Source: Brevibacillus porteri
GTDB lineage: Bacteria; Bacillota; Bacilli; Brevibacillales; Brevibacillaceae
Length of the DNA stretch: 64,000 bases
Direction of reading: 5' to 3'
Assembly (NCBI RefSeq): GCF_003013475.1
Contig: NZ_PXZO01000020.1
Location: forward strand, 53,904 to 117,903
In this document: positions 43,660 through 53,360 of the stretch, in pieces
How the letters are laid out: every line of letters starts with the position of its first letter
Numbering within the stretch: the first letter of the stretch is position 1
Translations under genes and position numbers: made by a program
Notes under the pieces: generated by a model
Seen by the model: only the letters and a program-made list of their open reading frames with translations
Told to the model about the DNA's origin: nothing
Databases searched by the model: none

Positions 43660-45420
43660 ATGATGCGCGTACGAGCCATATCAGATCGTGATTACTTGAA
43701 CATGATTCGCGTGAGCAGACGTCAGGCACCGGCAAGCCTCTGGATAAAAGGGGCAAGCGTTCTCAATGTGTACACAAAAGAATGGCAAGAGCATCACGTC
43801 GTAGTGGCAGGAGAACGTATTGCTTATGTAGGAGAAAAAGAGCCATTGATCGATGACCAGACCGTGATCATGGAGGCGGCTGGGCAGTATCTCGTGCCAG
43901 GATACATCGAGCCACACGCGCATCCGTTTCAGTGGTATAACCCTTACACGTTGGCTGACTTTGCTCTGCAAACGGGAACGACTGGAATGGTGTCGGACTC
44001 ACTGATGCTGATGCATCTTCCTTTTTCGCAAACGGCAGCGATCATGGATTCTCTGGCAGCTCATCCGGTGAAGCAATTTTTCTGGGGCAGACTCGATCCG
44101 CAGACAGGGAGGGCTCATCCGGCGTTCACCAAGGAAAGCTTGGCGCGAATGCTGGAGCATCCAAGAGTGATCCAGGGTGGGGAGTTGACGAATTGGGGCG
44201 GGGTTTTACAAGAGGATGAGACGCTGCTTTTTGGTTTGAAGCATGCGCGGGATTTAGGCAAAAGGATGGAAGGGCATCATCCGGGAGCTTCTTACGAGAC
44301 CTTGAACATTGCCGCAGCAGCTGGCGTAACAGCTTGTCATGAAGCCATCCATGCAGCAGATTTGCTGTCGCGCATCCGTTTAGGCATGTATGCGACACTG
44401 CGCCATTCCTCCATTCGCCCTGATCTGCCGGAGCTGGTGAAAGGGTGGCTTGCGCTGGGGGTGCCGTGGTCATCACGAATGATGCTGACATCGGATGGAA
44501 GCACACCGCCGATGCATCGTGACGGGTTCATGAATAGTACGATCCGTGTGGCCATCGAAGCGGGGATGCCGCCAGAGGAAGCATATGTCATGGCGACGTT
44601 GAACCCGGCTGTCTATTACGGGCTGGACGCTGAGGTCGGAGGAATTGCGCCGGGGCGAATCGCGGATATGCTATTGTTGACTGCAAAGGATCAACCGACA
44701 CCATCCATCGTGATTGCAAATGGACAACTGGCAGCAGAAAATGGAAACTTGCTTGTTCCAACGGTTCAGCCACAATGGGATGAAGCTTCGTTGGAATTGC
44801 AAGATCCCTTGGCGAAGAGAGCCAATCCAGAATGGTTCCGTCTACGGCCAGATGAAGACAGGAAGGCCCCGGTCTTGGAAATGCTGAATGCCGTTATCAC
44901 GCGGTTGTCGCTAGAGGACATGCCCGTTGATAAGGATGGTTATGTAACTTTGCAGCATGATCCGCAGTTGGCGCTGATCGCCGTCATCGATGCGACTGGC
45001 GGCAATCGAACATTGGCAGTGCTTCGTGGCTTTGGTGAGCAGCTTGAAGGGTTGGCCAGCACCTACTCCGCGTCTGGCGATTGGATCGTAATCGGACGCA
45101 ATCCCCAAGCGATGGCGCAAGCATTGGAGCGTATTCGGGAAATAAAAGGCGGGGTCGTACTGATCGATGAAGGAAAAATGATCTGCGAATGCCCATTGCC
45201 TCTTGCTGGAAAATTCACGTCTGCGCCGATGGAGGAAGTGATCAGCATGGGTGAAAATTTGGTAAATCAGCTCCGTGCCAAAGGCCATGTCCATCTCGAT
45301 CCAATTTATTCAATTCTGTTTTTTACCGCTACTCACTTGCCATATGCGCGTCTGACGGCAGATGGCATTGTCGACATTAAGAGTGGGCAAATCGTCGTTC
45401 CGGCACTCCCTTTACCATAA
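43660..45420 (+). CDS. Adenine deaminase-like amidohydrolase (YerA type)
   Basis: 586 aa. Amidohydrolase fold with metal-binding PGYIEPHAHPFQWYNP (about residue 80), HHPGASYETLN, ACHEAIHAADLL and catalytic LTSDGSTPP, plus an Ade C-terminal domain (about 420-586). Proteins of this kind are annotated as adenine deaminase-like and B. subtilis YerA is the nearest I recall; the true substrate is uncertain. ATG at 43660 after AAGGAGAG. Monocistronic with terminator. If it is an adenine deaminase it would link to purine salvage. Confidence 0.85.
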   Translation: MMRVRAISDRDYLNMIRVSRRQAPASLWIKGASVLNVYTKEWQEHHVVVAGERIAYVGEKEPLIDDQTVIMEAAGQYLVPGYIEPHAHPFQWYNPYTLADFALQTGTTGMVSDSLMLMHLPFSQTAAIMDSLAAHPVKQFFWGRLDPQTGRAHPAFTKESLARMLEHPRVIQGGELTNWGGVLQEDETLLFGLKHARDLGKRMEGHHPGASYETLNIAAAAGVTACHEAIHAADLLSRIRLGMYATLRHSSIRPDLPELVKGWLALGVPWSSRMMLTSDGSTPPMHRDGFMNSTIRVAIEAGMPPEEAYVMATLNPAVYYGLDAEVGGIAPGRIADMLLLTAKDQPTPSIVIANGQLAAENGNLLVPTVQPQWDEASLELQDPLAKRANPEWFRLRPDEDRKAPVLEMLNAVITRLSLEDMPVDKDGYVTLQHDPQLALIAVIDATGGNRTLAVLRGFGEQLEGLASTYSASGDWIVIGRNPQAMAQALERIREIKGGVVLIDEGKMICECPLPLAGKFTSAPMEEVISMGENLVNQLRAKGHVHLDPIYSILFFTATHLPYARLTADGIVDIKSGQIVVPALPLP

Positions 45421-45437
45421 GGGAGTATTTTTTTTGT
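45405..45437 (+). terminator. Terminator of the adenine deaminase-like gene
   Basis: ACTCCCTT pairs with AAGGGAGT, then about nine T. The stem begins inside the last codons and includes the stop codon. Confidence 0.92.
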
Positions 45438-45643
45438 TTTTTTGTTTGTGCATCAATGATATATGTACATAAAAAATATTTTACTTCTTGTAAATTATCA
45501 GATTTATTTTAAAATAAAAGCAACCAAGCCTCATCTATCTTTATCCCCGAAGAGTCATCATTTTTGAAAGTCGCAACCTGGCTAACGAGGTAGATGGACT
45601 GGGTAACAAGAACAAAGAATGATAAAAGGGGGATTCATTCTGA

Positions 45644-46879
45644 ATGAAAAAGCGTTCTTATGTCGGGGTTTTATCTGCGGTATTGGCTGCGAGTATGGCA
45701 TTAACAGGTTGCGCAGGAAACAGTAATTCAAGCGGCGGTAGTAACGCAAGCGGGGGGCAAAGTCAATCTACTCCAGGCAACAGCAGTGGCGGAACGACAG
45801 AGGGTGGTCTCATTAAAATTGCCACACAATCCCCTTTGTCTGGGAGCAATTCCGCTGTCGGAGATGCGATTAAGACTGGCGCGGGTTACGCTCTCGAAAA
45901 GCGCAAGGAAGAGTTTAAAGCACTTGGCTTTGATCTCCAGCTTTTCCCTCAGGATGATCAAGGTGACCCGAAAATTGGGGTATCCAATGCGGAGATGCTT
46001 ATCTCTGATCCCGATGTGTACGGTGTAGTTGGGCACTATAACACAGGTGTTGCGATTCCATCGTCTGTGAAGTACGAGGAAGGCAAGCTTACCATGGTAT
46101 CCCCAGCCAATACAGGGGTGAAGCTCACGGAGGAAGGCAAGAAAACTGTCCATCGAATTTGTGCTCGCGATGACGCACAAGGACCAAAGGCTGCTCTTTA
46201 TGCAAAAAATACACTTGGCGTAAAAACGGCCTATATTATCCATGATAAGACAGCATACGGCCAAGGTCTGAGCGATCAAGTGAAGATGCAATTCGAAAAG
46301 GACGGAGTCCAAATCCTTGGCTTTGAGGGCATTACTCAGGGCGAAAAGGACTACAGCGCGGTACTTAACCAGGTAACGGTGAAAAAACCGGACATCATCT
46401 TCTTCGGGGGTCTTTATCCAGAAGGTGGAATTATGGTCAAGCAAGCTCGTGAAAAAGGATTTAAGGGTTATTTTATGGGTGGCGACGGCTTGGATTCTTC
46501 TGATATGATAAAAATAGCCGGTGATGCTGTCGAAGGTGTAGTCTTTACGTCAGTAGCAGGGGACGTAACGCAAACCGAAGAGGGCAAGAAATGGGCTGAA
46601 GAGTACAAAAAAGCCACAAATAAGCCTCTGGAAACCTATTCCGTCTACGGTTTTGACTCCATGAACGTCATCCTCAATGGTGTTTTGGAAGCGACCAAAG
46701 CGAACGGAGGCAAAAAACCAACCCGCGAGCAAGTCCTCGATGCAGTTCACAAAACCAAAGATTTTCAGGGTCAATTCACCAAGGTTACCTTTGATGAAAA
46801 AGGTGACAACACAAATGCAGATGTATTCATTTACAAGTTTGACAAGGACAAATCCATTTTCGTAGGCAAGGCCGAGTAA
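45644..46879 (+). CDS. livJ: Branched-chain amino-acid ABC transporter, substrate-binding lipoprotein
   Basis: 411 aa. Signal peptide with lipobox LTGC and a Ser/Gly-rich tether (to about residue 58), then a periplasmic-binding type 1 fold (Peripla_BP_6): IKIATQSPLSGSNSAVGDAI, VVGHYNTGVAIP, KTAYIIHDKTAYGQGLSDQV. It captures Leu/Ile/Val-type ligands for the LivHMGF complex. GGGGGATTC precedes the ATG. Its own attenuator follows, so it is likely made in excess of the membrane parts. Confidence 0.94.
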   Translation: MKKRSYVGVLSAVLAASMALTGCAGNSNSSGGSNASGGQSQSTPGNSSGGTTEGGLIKIATQSPLSGSNSAVGDAIKTGAGYALEKRKEEFKALGFDLQLFPQDDQGDPKIGVSNAEMLISDPDVYGVVGHYNTGVAIPSSVKYEEGKLTMVSPANTGVKLTEEGKKTVHRICARDDAQGPKAALYAKNTLGVKTAYIIHDKTAYGQGLSDQVKMQFEKDGVQILGFEGITQGEKDYSAVLNQVTVKKPDIIFFGGLYPEGGIMVKQAREKGFKGYFMGGDGLDSSDMIKIAGDAVEGVVFTSVAGDVTQTEEGKKWAEEYKKATNKPLETYSVYGFDSMNVILNGVLEATKANGGKKPTREQVLDAVHKTKDFQGQFTKVTFDEKGDNTNADVFIYKFDKDKSIFVGKAE

Positions 46880-46926
46880 TCACACCACACAACGCGCACA
46901 CACTCCCATGCCTCATATCAGGATAG

Positions 46927-46955
46927 GGGGCTGCACGCCGGTGTTGGCCCCTTTT
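46927..46955 (+). terminator. Partial terminator between livJ and livH
   Basis: GGGGC pairs with GCCCC around 15 nt, then TTTT. Weak hairpins at this place commonly lower expression of permease genes relative to the binding protein. Confidence 0.5.
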
Positions 46956-47036
46956 CCACGAGAAAACAAGTCCAGTCAACGGAATGGATGCAGAAAATTT
47001 GTACAAGTCTACAAGAGAAATGAGGGATGGGAAAGC

Positions 47037-47987
47037 ATGATCAATATTTTGCCGCAGGTGTTGGTTGACGGATTGACACTTGGATTTATGTACGCAGTGG
47101 TGGCTTTAGGCTACACAATGGTTTACGGGATTTTGGAAATTATCAACTTTGCCCATGGAGACATTTTCATGGTCGGAGCCTTTATCGGTACAGAGGTATT
47201 ATTGATCTCTGATGCGCTAGGGGCACTTGAAGGTATGAATCCATTTGTCGCACTTTTCATAACACTCATAATTGCCATGGTATTAACTGGTGCTTTGGGG
47301 GTAGGAATTGAGAGGATTGCCTATCGACCATTGCGCGGAGCACCACGTCTTGTGCCGTTGATTTCGGCGATTGGCGTATCGTTTTTGCTGCAAGACCTCG
47401 TACGTTTTACAGAAGCACTGGCTCGTAATGAGTTTTATCTGAACAGTCCCGCTCTTTTTACAGGTTCGATTCCATTAGGAAGTATTGCTACGATTCCAAC
47501 AAAAGGATTGATCGTAATTGTAATTGCGATCGTCATGATGATTGCGTTGACGTTATTTGTGAATAAAACAAAATGGGGAATCGCCATGCGCGCCGTCGCA
47601 CAAGACCAGAGTACGGCTTCGCTGATGACCATAAATGTAAACAAAGTAATCATGCTTACGTTTTTGATTGGCTCCAGCCTGGGTGGCGCTACAGGTGTTC
47701 TGTTTGCGCAAAACTACGGGACGATCGATCCGTATATCGGTTTTATTCTTGGATTAAAAGCATTTACAGCTGCCGTACTCGGCGGGATTGGGAACCTGCG
47801 TGGTGCGATGATCGGTGGCGTACTCCTCGGTCTTCTGGAATCCCTGTCCGGTGCCTTTATGGGGCCGTTGACCAACGGAGCCTTTGGTGCAGAGTACAAA
47901 GACGTGTTCGCGTTCAGTATTTTAATTCTCGTGCTTCTCTTCAAGCCGGAAGGACTGTTTGGCGAAGCTGTAAAAGAGAAAGTGTAG
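47037..47987 (+). CDS. livH: LivH, branched-chain amino-acid ABC permease
   Basis: 316 aa with about eight membrane segments: LGFMYAVVALGYTMVYGILE and NFAHGDIFMVGAFIG are the standard LivH opening, and GGIGNLRGAMIGGVLLGLLE the EAA-like region. The ATG at 47037 follows GAGGGATGG; the frame is open back to 46908 but without hydrophobic sequence. livM starts 9 bp after. Confidence 0.95.
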   Translation: MINILPQVLVDGLTLGFMYAVVALGYTMVYGILEIINFAHGDIFMVGAFIGTEVLLISDALGALEGMNPFVALFITLIIAMVLTGALGVGIERIAYRPLRGAPRLVPLISAIGVSFLLQDLVRFTEALARNEFYLNSPALFTGSIPLGSIATIPTKGLIVIVIAIVMMIALTLFVNKTKWGIAMRAVAQDQSTASLMTINVNKVIMLTFLIGSSLGGATGVLFAQNYGTIDPYIGFILGLKAFTAAVLGGIGNLRGAMIGGVLLGLLESLSGAFMGPLTNGAFGAEYKDVFAFSILILVLLFKPEGLFGEAVKEKV

Positions 47988-47996
47988 GTGAAATAA

Positions 47997-49280
47997 ATGG
48001 CAAATCTCGCTTGGAAATCGTTTAAAGGCATTCCGCTGGTATTCACGTTGATTTGGATTGTAGCTTTTTCTGCCGCGTTGTACCTTATGGATAAATCGGT
48101 CATTGCGTTTCTCGGTATTCTTTCTTCCATTGTGCTTGTCTATTACACCAATACCTCAAAGACGATCAAGATGGTGATTGGCGCTATCGTTCTCCTCCTG
48201 ATCATTCCGTTGGTAGCCGGTGAAAACCGTTACTACATGGAGGTAGCATCACAGGTAGGCATTTATGTAGCGATGGCTTTGGGCCTGAATATCGTAGTAG
48301 GCTTTGCTGGTCTGCTTGACTTGGGTTACGTCGCGTTTTTTGCTGCTGGGGCTTATGCGTACGCGATTTTCTCGACTTCGCAAGCGAATGAGTTTATTGC
48401 AGGGAACCTGTTCCCGCTATCCGGTGAGTGGTTTTGGCCATTTCTCATAGTCGGCTTGATTGTGGCTGCTGTTTTCGGAATATTGCTAGGATTGCCAGTT
48501 CTCAGAGTAAAAGGAGATTACCTCGCGATCGTGACCTTGGGCTTCGGTGAAATCATTCGCATTGTTTTCAACAACCTGGATAAGCCCATCAACATCACCA
48601 ACGGTCCGCAGGGAATCACGCCGATTCCGTCTCCAGAGTTGTTTGGGATCAAAATGGGGACGCCGTTTTACTTTTACTTCATCGTGTTGTTTGTGATTGC
48701 CTTTATCGTTTTGGCGAATATACGCTTTGAGCATTCTCGTTTGGGCCGTGCATGGATTGCGGTACGTGAGGATGAGCTGGCTGCCCAGTCTATGGGGATT
48801 TCCCTGTTGAATACCAAGCTGGCTGCATTTGCCTTGGGTGCTTCCTTTGCTGGTGTCGTCGGTGTTATCTTTGCGGCCAAGCAGACGTTTATCGATCCGA
48901 CCTCCTTTACGCTGATGGAATCGATCGGGATATTGGTCATGGTCATTCTGGGTGGTAGTGGCAGCATACCAGGGGTTGTGCTTGGTGCCGCTTTTGTCAC
49001 AATCTTGCAGGTACAGCTGTTAAAAGAATTCTCCAACTTCCTGCACGGTCTGCAAAATGCGGGGATCATCAGTTTGCCTAACCAGTTGGACCCATCCAAG
49101 TTCCAGCGACTCATTTTCGGAATTATGCTCATTCTCGTTGCCTTGTATCGCCCTAACGGATTGATTCCGGCCAAACGGAAGAAAAACGATCTCGATGCGA
49201 TCAAAAATAGCGAGTTTGGCAAAGAAAAGCTGGGGATTCTCGGTAAACTGTCCCAATTGGCTTCTGGAAAACAGTCATAG
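47997..49280 (+). CDS. livM: LivM, branched-chain amino-acid ABC permease
   Basis: 427 aa, about ten membrane segments; ALGLNIVVGFAGLLDLGYVAFFAAGAY and GDYLAIVTLGFGEIIR are typical LivM. N-terminal 60 residues add two extra helices and the C-terminal 40 residues form a charged tail (KRKKNDLDAIKNSEFGKEK). AGGTGA precedes the ATG. Confidence 0.95.
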   Translation: MANLAWKSFKGIPLVFTLIWIVAFSAALYLMDKSVIAFLGILSSIVLVYYTNTSKTIKMVIGAIVLLLIIPLVAGENRYYMEVASQVGIYVAMALGLNIVVGFAGLLDLGYVAFFAAGAYAYAIFSTSQANEFIAGNLFPLSGEWFWPFLIVGLIVAAVFGILLGLPVLRVKGDYLAIVTLGFGEIIRIVFNNLDKPINITNGPQGITPIPSPELFGIKMGTPFYFYFIVLFVIAFIVLANIRFEHSRLGRAWIAVREDELAAQSMGISLLNTKLAAFALGASFAGVVGVIFAAKQTFIDPTSFTLMESIGILVMVILGGSGSIPGVVLGAAFVTILQVQLLKEFSNFLHGLQNAGIISLPNQLDPSKFQRLIFGIMLILVALYRPNGLIPAKRKKNDLDAIKNSEFGKEKLGILGKLSQLASGKQS

Positions 49281-49301
49281 CGGACGAGGAGGGAAATGAG
49301 C

Positions 49302-50078
49302 ATGGCATTGTTAGAGGCAAAAAATTTAACGAAGCGCTTTGGTGGCTTGGTAGCCAATCAAGACGTCTCGATTGGGATCGAAAAAGGTAGCATTACGGCT
49401 GTCATCGGACCGAATGGGGCTGGAAAAACGACTTTTTTCAATATGATTACCGGATTTTACGAGCCAGACGAGGGAGAAATCCTACTGAACGGCAAAAGCA
49501 TCAAGAAGCTTCGTCCTGATCAGATCGCGAGTCGCGGTATCACCCGTACTTTTCAAAACATTCGTCTGTTCAAAGAAATGACGGCATTGGAAAATGTCAT
49601 GGTGGGCGTGCATAGCCGCTTATCGGCTGGAATTCTCGGAATCTTGTTCAACTCCAAACGGGTACGCCAGGAGGAAGAGCGGACGCGCGTCGAGGCTTAT
49701 CAGCTCATGGAGTATGTCGGGATCGCGCATATTGCCAATGAAGCAGCAGGGAGTCTGCCTTACGGGTTACAACGAAGATTGGAAATTGCCCGGGCGATGG
49801 CGACCAATCCGCAAATCATTTTGCTCGATGAACCAGCGGCAGGGATGAACCCTCGCGAGACGGTTGAGATGACGGATTTTATTCGTCGGCTGAAAAAAGA
49901 GCTCGATTTGACGATTATCTTGATCGAGCATGATATGAAGTTGGTCATGGGACTTAGCGAATACATTCACGTGCTGGATTACGGGAGAAAAATTGCAGAA
50001 GGAACACCCGAACAAATCCGCAATAACCCTAACGTCATTGAGGCCTATCTCGGAAAAAGTGCGTCGGACGTGTCGTAG
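49302..50078 (+). CDS. livG: LivG, branched-chain amino-acid ABC ATPase
   Basis: 258 aa. Walker A GPNGAGKTT, signature region LPYGLQRRLEIARAMA, Walker B ILLDEPAAGMNP, and the H-loop EHDMKLVM. The second ATG (49302) is 8 nt after GAGGAGGG, the first (49296) only 2 nt, so 49302 is preferred. In the signature the usual LSGGQ is replaced by LPYGLQ, normal for LivG. Confidence 0.95.
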   Translation: MALLEAKNLTKRFGGLVANQDVSIGIEKGSITAVIGPNGAGKTTFFNMITGFYEPDEGEILLNGKSIKKLRPDQIASRGITRTFQNIRLFKEMTALENVMVGVHSRLSAGILGILFNSKRVRQEEERTRVEAYQLMEYVGIAHIANEAAGSLPYGLQRRLEIARAMATNPQIILLDEPAAGMNPRETVEMTDFIRRLKKELDLTIILIEHDMKLVMGLSEYIHVLDYGRKIAEGTPEQIRNNPNVIEAYLGKSASDVS

Positions 50079-50092
50079 AAGGAGGAAAATCG

Positions 50093-50800
50093 ATGGCATT
50101 GCTAGAGCTGACTAACGTTCATACGTATTACGGCGGCATCCACGCATTAAAAGGATTGAGCATGACGGTAAACGAGGGCGAAGTGGTGACACTGATTGGT
50201 TCCAACGGGGCAGGTAAATCGACCACGTTGAAAACGATATGTGCGCAGACTCGTGCCAAAGAAGGAAAAGTTATCTTTAATGGCAAAGATATTACGCAGA
50301 TGCGTACACATGATATTGCCTTAGCAGGAATCGCCCACGTTCCGGAAGGTCGCCGCATTTTTCCTAAGCTGACCGTACGCGAGAATTTGGAGATGGGTGC
50401 CTTCAGTGTATCTGATAAAAAGGTGATCGAAGAAGGAATCGAGCGTGCCTTTGCTTACTTTCCACGGCTGAAGGAACGGGTAAATCAAAAAGGTGGCACG
50501 ATGTCCGGGGGCGAGCAGCAAATGCTGGCGATTGCTCGTGGACTGATGATGAAGCCCAAAATTCTCATGCTCGATGAACCGTCGATGGGATTGGCGCCTA
50601 TTCTGGTGGAGCAGATTTTTGACATCGTTACGGAGCTGAACAAGGAAGGCATGACGATTCTCTTGGTCGAGCAAAATGCGAATCAGGCACTGTCTGTCGC
50701 GCATCGCGGTTATGTGATTCAGACAGGCGAAATTATTTTGAAAGACGACGCCCAGACATTATTGATGAATCCGCAGGTAAGAGAGGCGTATTTGGCGTAA
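50093..50800 (+). CDS. livF: LivF, branched-chain amino-acid ABC ATPase
   Basis: 235 aa. Walker A GSNGAGKST, signature MSGGEQQMLAIARGLM, Walker B ILMLDEPSMGLAP, and EQNANQAL after it. AAGGAGG precedes the ATG, 14 bp after livG. It pairs with LivG as the nucleotide-binding dimer and ends the operon. Confidence 0.96.
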   Translation: MALLELTNVHTYYGGIHALKGLSMTVNEGEVVTLIGSNGAGKSTTLKTICAQTRAKEGKVIFNGKDITQMRTHDIALAGIAHVPEGRRIFPKLTVRENLEMGAFSVSDKKVIEEGIERAFAYFPRLKERVNQKGGTMSGGEQQMLAIARGLMMKPKILMLDEPSMGLAPILVEQIFDIVTELNKEGMTILLVEQNANQALSVAHRGYVIQTGEIILKDDAQTLLMNPQVREAYLA

Positions 50801-50813
50801 TAGAAACGTGAGT

Positions 50814-50846
50814 ACCGATGGGGATTTTTGTCTCCGTCGGTTTTTC
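50814..50846 (+). terminator. Terminator of the liv operon
   Basis: ACCGATGGGGA pairs (two G-T pairs) with TCTCCGTCGGT around 6 nt, followed by TTTTC. The downstream regulator gene starts 26 bp later. Confidence 0.82.
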
Positions 50847-50871
50847 ATTTCGTCAGCGAGGAGGATGTAGC

Positions 50872-52329
50872 TTGCTTGATATTAGTCCCCGCTTTGTAGA
50901 AGGGAGCGAGCCTCTCTATCTACAGCTTTATCGCTATTTTTGTACAGAAATACAAGGGAGGCGCTTGATCTCCGGGACGCGTCTGCCCTCTGTTCGGGCA
51001 TTGAGTGGATTTTTGCATGTAAGTAAAACGACAGTCGAAAGCGCGTATCACCAGCTCATGGCAGAAGGCTATATCGAGAGTCGGGAGCGCAGCGGATTTT
51101 ATGTGGTCGATGTGGATTGGGATGGGCCAATGCCTGTACCCACAGGGAAAGGGCAGCCACCAGTTAAAACGGTTCACGTCCAAACGCCTCCACCTACGAC
51201 CTCACCAGTCCCAGTTCAATATGATTTTCACCAAGCACGCGTAGATGCCGAGCATTTTCCTTTTGACCGATGGCGCAAGTACACCAATCAATGCATGCAG
51301 GAAGAAAACAAGCATGTACTCTACTACGGTGACCAACAAGGCGAGCCGCAGCTGCGGGAGGAGCTCTCACGCTATCTCGGACGTGCTCGAGGTGTACAAG
51401 CTACGCCGGAACAAATTGTGATCGGTGCGGGGACGCAAGTGATGATCAGCTTATTGGGGTTCTTATTCGGGACACGAGGACAGGCTGTTGCGATGGAAGA
51501 GCCGGGCTATCACGGTGTTCGTGCCGTGTTTTCTCATTTGGGCTATGATGTACGCCCGATCAGGCTGGCGGAGGATGGGATTGATGTGGAAGCGCTCAAT
51601 GAGAGTGGAGCGCAGCTGGTTTATATCACTCCGTCTCATCAGGACCCGACTGGAATTGTCATGCCGTATGCCAAACGGCTAAAGCTGCTACACTGGGCGA
51701 ATCAGACAGGGAGCTACATCATGGAGGATGACTACGATGGTGAGTTTCGCTATCATGGCAAGCCAATTCCTTCCCTTCAAGGGCTCGATACGCAGGGACG
51801 CGTCATTTATTTAGGGACGTTCTCCAAGGCGTTGCTGCCGTCGATTCGGATGAGCTATATGGTTTTGCCACAAACGTTATTGGCGGTGTTTCAGGAGAAA
51901 TTGGCGGATTTTGACCAGTCTGCTTCACGAATTCATCAGGAGACGCTGGCCTTGTTCATGAAAAATGGCGATTGGGAACGGCATATTCGCAAGATGCGGA
52001 CGCTTTACCGCAAAAAGCATGGGGCTCTACTTCAGTGCTTGCAGGAACACTTCGGGGCGTACATCCAGATCAAAGGTCAGGATGCCGGGCTGTCCGTAAC
52101 GGTAGAAGTGAAAAGTGAGAGCACTCCGCAACAGTTGAAGCAAATTGCGGCTGCATCAGGCGTTCGTGTCTATCCAACCGCACATAAATGGGTTCATCCG
52201 CAGGAAAATGGACTTCCGGCTTTTCAGTTCGGCTTCGGGGGGCAGACCATCGAGGAGATTGAGGGTGGCGTTTGTCTGTTGAAACGTGCATGGGAGCCTT
52301 ATTTGCACAAGGACATGGGCGAGGAATAG
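50872..52329 (+). CDS. MocR/PdxR-type GntR-aminotransferase regulator
   Basis: 485 aa. An N-terminal GntR winged helix (residues 10-75: GTRLPSVRALSGFLHVSKTTVESAYHQL) is fused to a class I aminotransferase-like PLP domain (110-485) with the PLP-lysine stretch YLGTFSKALLPSIRMSYM. Such regulators control vitamin B6, GABA or amino-acid genes. The TTG at 50872 follows GAGGAGGATG; the frame is open to 50818 but through the terminator. The target is not evident; the nearest co-oriented unit is the liv operon. Confidence 0.92.
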   Translation: MLDISPRFVEGSEPLYLQLYRYFCTEIQGRRLISGTRLPSVRALSGFLHVSKTTVESAYHQLMAEGYIESRERSGFYVVDVDWDGPMPVPTGKGQPPVKTVHVQTPPPTTSPVPVQYDFHQARVDAEHFPFDRWRKYTNQCMQEENKHVLYYGDQQGEPQLREELSRYLGRARGVQATPEQIVIGAGTQVMISLLGFLFGTRGQAVAMEEPGYHGVRAVFSHLGYDVRPIRLAEDGIDVEALNESGAQLVYITPSHQDPTGIVMPYAKRLKLLHWANQTGSYIMEDDYDGEFRYHGKPIPSLQGLDTQGRVIYLGTFSKALLPSIRMSYMVLPQTLLAVFQEKLADFDQSASRIHQETLALFMKNGDWERHIRKMRTLYRKKHGALLQCLQEHFGAYIQIKGQDAGLSVTVEVKSESTPQQLKQIAAASGVRVYPTAHKWVHPQENGLPAFQFGFGGQTIEEIEGGVCLLKRAWEPYLHKDMGEE

Positions 52330-52371
52330 AACAGGGAGAATCGCGAATCGTGCGATCCCGGTTTAACAAAA

Positions 52372-52413
52372 GAGAAAAAATGAAAAGCAGCATCCCAGAA
52401 AGGGAATGCTGCT
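52372..52413 (-). terminator. Terminator of the exported-protein gene
   Basis: On the minus strand AGCAGCATTCCC pairs with GGGATGCTGCT around 5 nt, followed by TTTCATTTTTT. It lies just past the stop of the gene at 52419-52955. Confidence 0.9.
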
Positions 52414-52418
52414 AATAA

Positions 52419-52955
52419 TTAAGGGACGTACTGTTCTGTAATTTTTGTGATGATTCCATTCGTTACTTCAATGTGGAATGGTAGATGATAAGGAATTCCC
52501 TTGGATAGCACGAACTTTTTAAAAGTATCGGTGTTTACTGATTCATTCCAATTGAAATTGTCATCTTTTATAGAGTTGGTTTGAAGAGTAAAGGAAGCTT
52601 TTGGAGAAACTTCAAACGTTCTAATTTTAGGACTGTTATTACGAATGTAATAGGGCATTGGATAGTCCTCTTTTTCTAATGGATGATCTTGGCGATAAGC
52701 TTTTGCTCCTGCCTCACCGAAAAACCATTGAATATAGTCAAGCGAGACAAATAGTTTTCCATTTTTCACTTGTAACGTTTTCACATATGCCATTGATTTT
52801 TCATGGGTATTTCCGTATTTATCCTTGCTATTTGTTGGAACAAGTACTTGGGGAGGAACAGGTGCAACCGCTCCTTGGGGTGAAACTGCATGAGCGTCAG
52901 TAACAAACAATGAACAGAATAGCAAAGAAGAAAGAAGCAAATATGTTTTTCTCAT
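52419..52955 (-). CDS. Exported protein, unknown function
   Basis: 178 aa. Signal peptide ending TDAHA (residue 22). The mature protein has a Pro-rich start (APVPPQVLVP), then an alpha/beta domain with KLFVSLDYIQWFFGEAGAKAYRQDHP and a C-terminal HIEVTNGIITKITEQYVP. No Cys. GGAGATG precedes the ATG. I do not recognise the family. The perfect palindrome GTTACATGTAAC 24 bp upstream suggests specific regulation. Confidence 0.75.
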   Translation of the reverse strand: MRKTYLLLSSLLFCSLFVTDAHAVSPQGAVAPVPPQVLVPTNSKDKYGNTHEKSMAYVKTLQVKNGKLFVSLDYIQWFFGEAGAKAYRQDHPLEKEDYPMPYYIRNNSPKIRTFEVSPKASFTLQTNSIKDDNFNWNESVNTDTFKKFVLSKGIPYHLPFHIEVTNGIITKITEQYVP

Positions 52956-52978
52956 AACAGGATGTCATCTCCTTTCTA

Positions 52979-52990
52979 GTTACATGTAAC
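52979..52990. promoter_or_regulatory. Perfect 12-bp palindrome, candidate operator
   Basis: GTTACATGTAAC lies between the likely promoter and start of the minus-strand exported-protein gene. A variant half-site, GTTACAAATG, occurs at about 53188. The rest of the 405-bp gap up to 53360 holds the hairpin at 53268-53295 and no gene that I can support. Confidence 0.45.
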
Positions 52991-53267
52991 ACAATACACA
53001 ATTAGTAAGACGAAAAACTGACTAGACCGTTTCGCCCCAAGATGAAAAATTTAACATAATATTTCTAGAGTGAAGTATAAGGAGCCGATGCTTTAAAGTG
53101 GAGCATCAGTCCTGCAGAGTTAGTTTTCTGGGTGTGACAGGTCTTCTTTTAACACTCAATAGGATAAGTTTACTAGGCTTACACTTAGTTACAAATGTTT
53201 ACACTCCAAGCAAATTCAGCGAGAGAACAGGACTTCCTGATAAAATGGAGACAAGCAAATAGGAAAT

Positions 53268-53295
53268 AAGCCACTCGGGGCGCCGGGTGGCTTTT
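53268..53295 (+). terminator. Hairpin with T-run upstream of the S8 protease gene
   Basis: AAGCCAC pairs with GTGGCTT, with further partial pairing of TCGG and CCGG inside, followed by TTTC. It is 66 bp before the protease ATG; with no gene before it on this strand, it may be an attenuator in the protease leader. Confidence 0.65.
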
Positions 53296-53360
53296 CTGTT
53301 TGCATTCTGGTCAAAATCTTCCAACGGATCAGATAAAACACAGGTCGAAGGAGAGATAGT

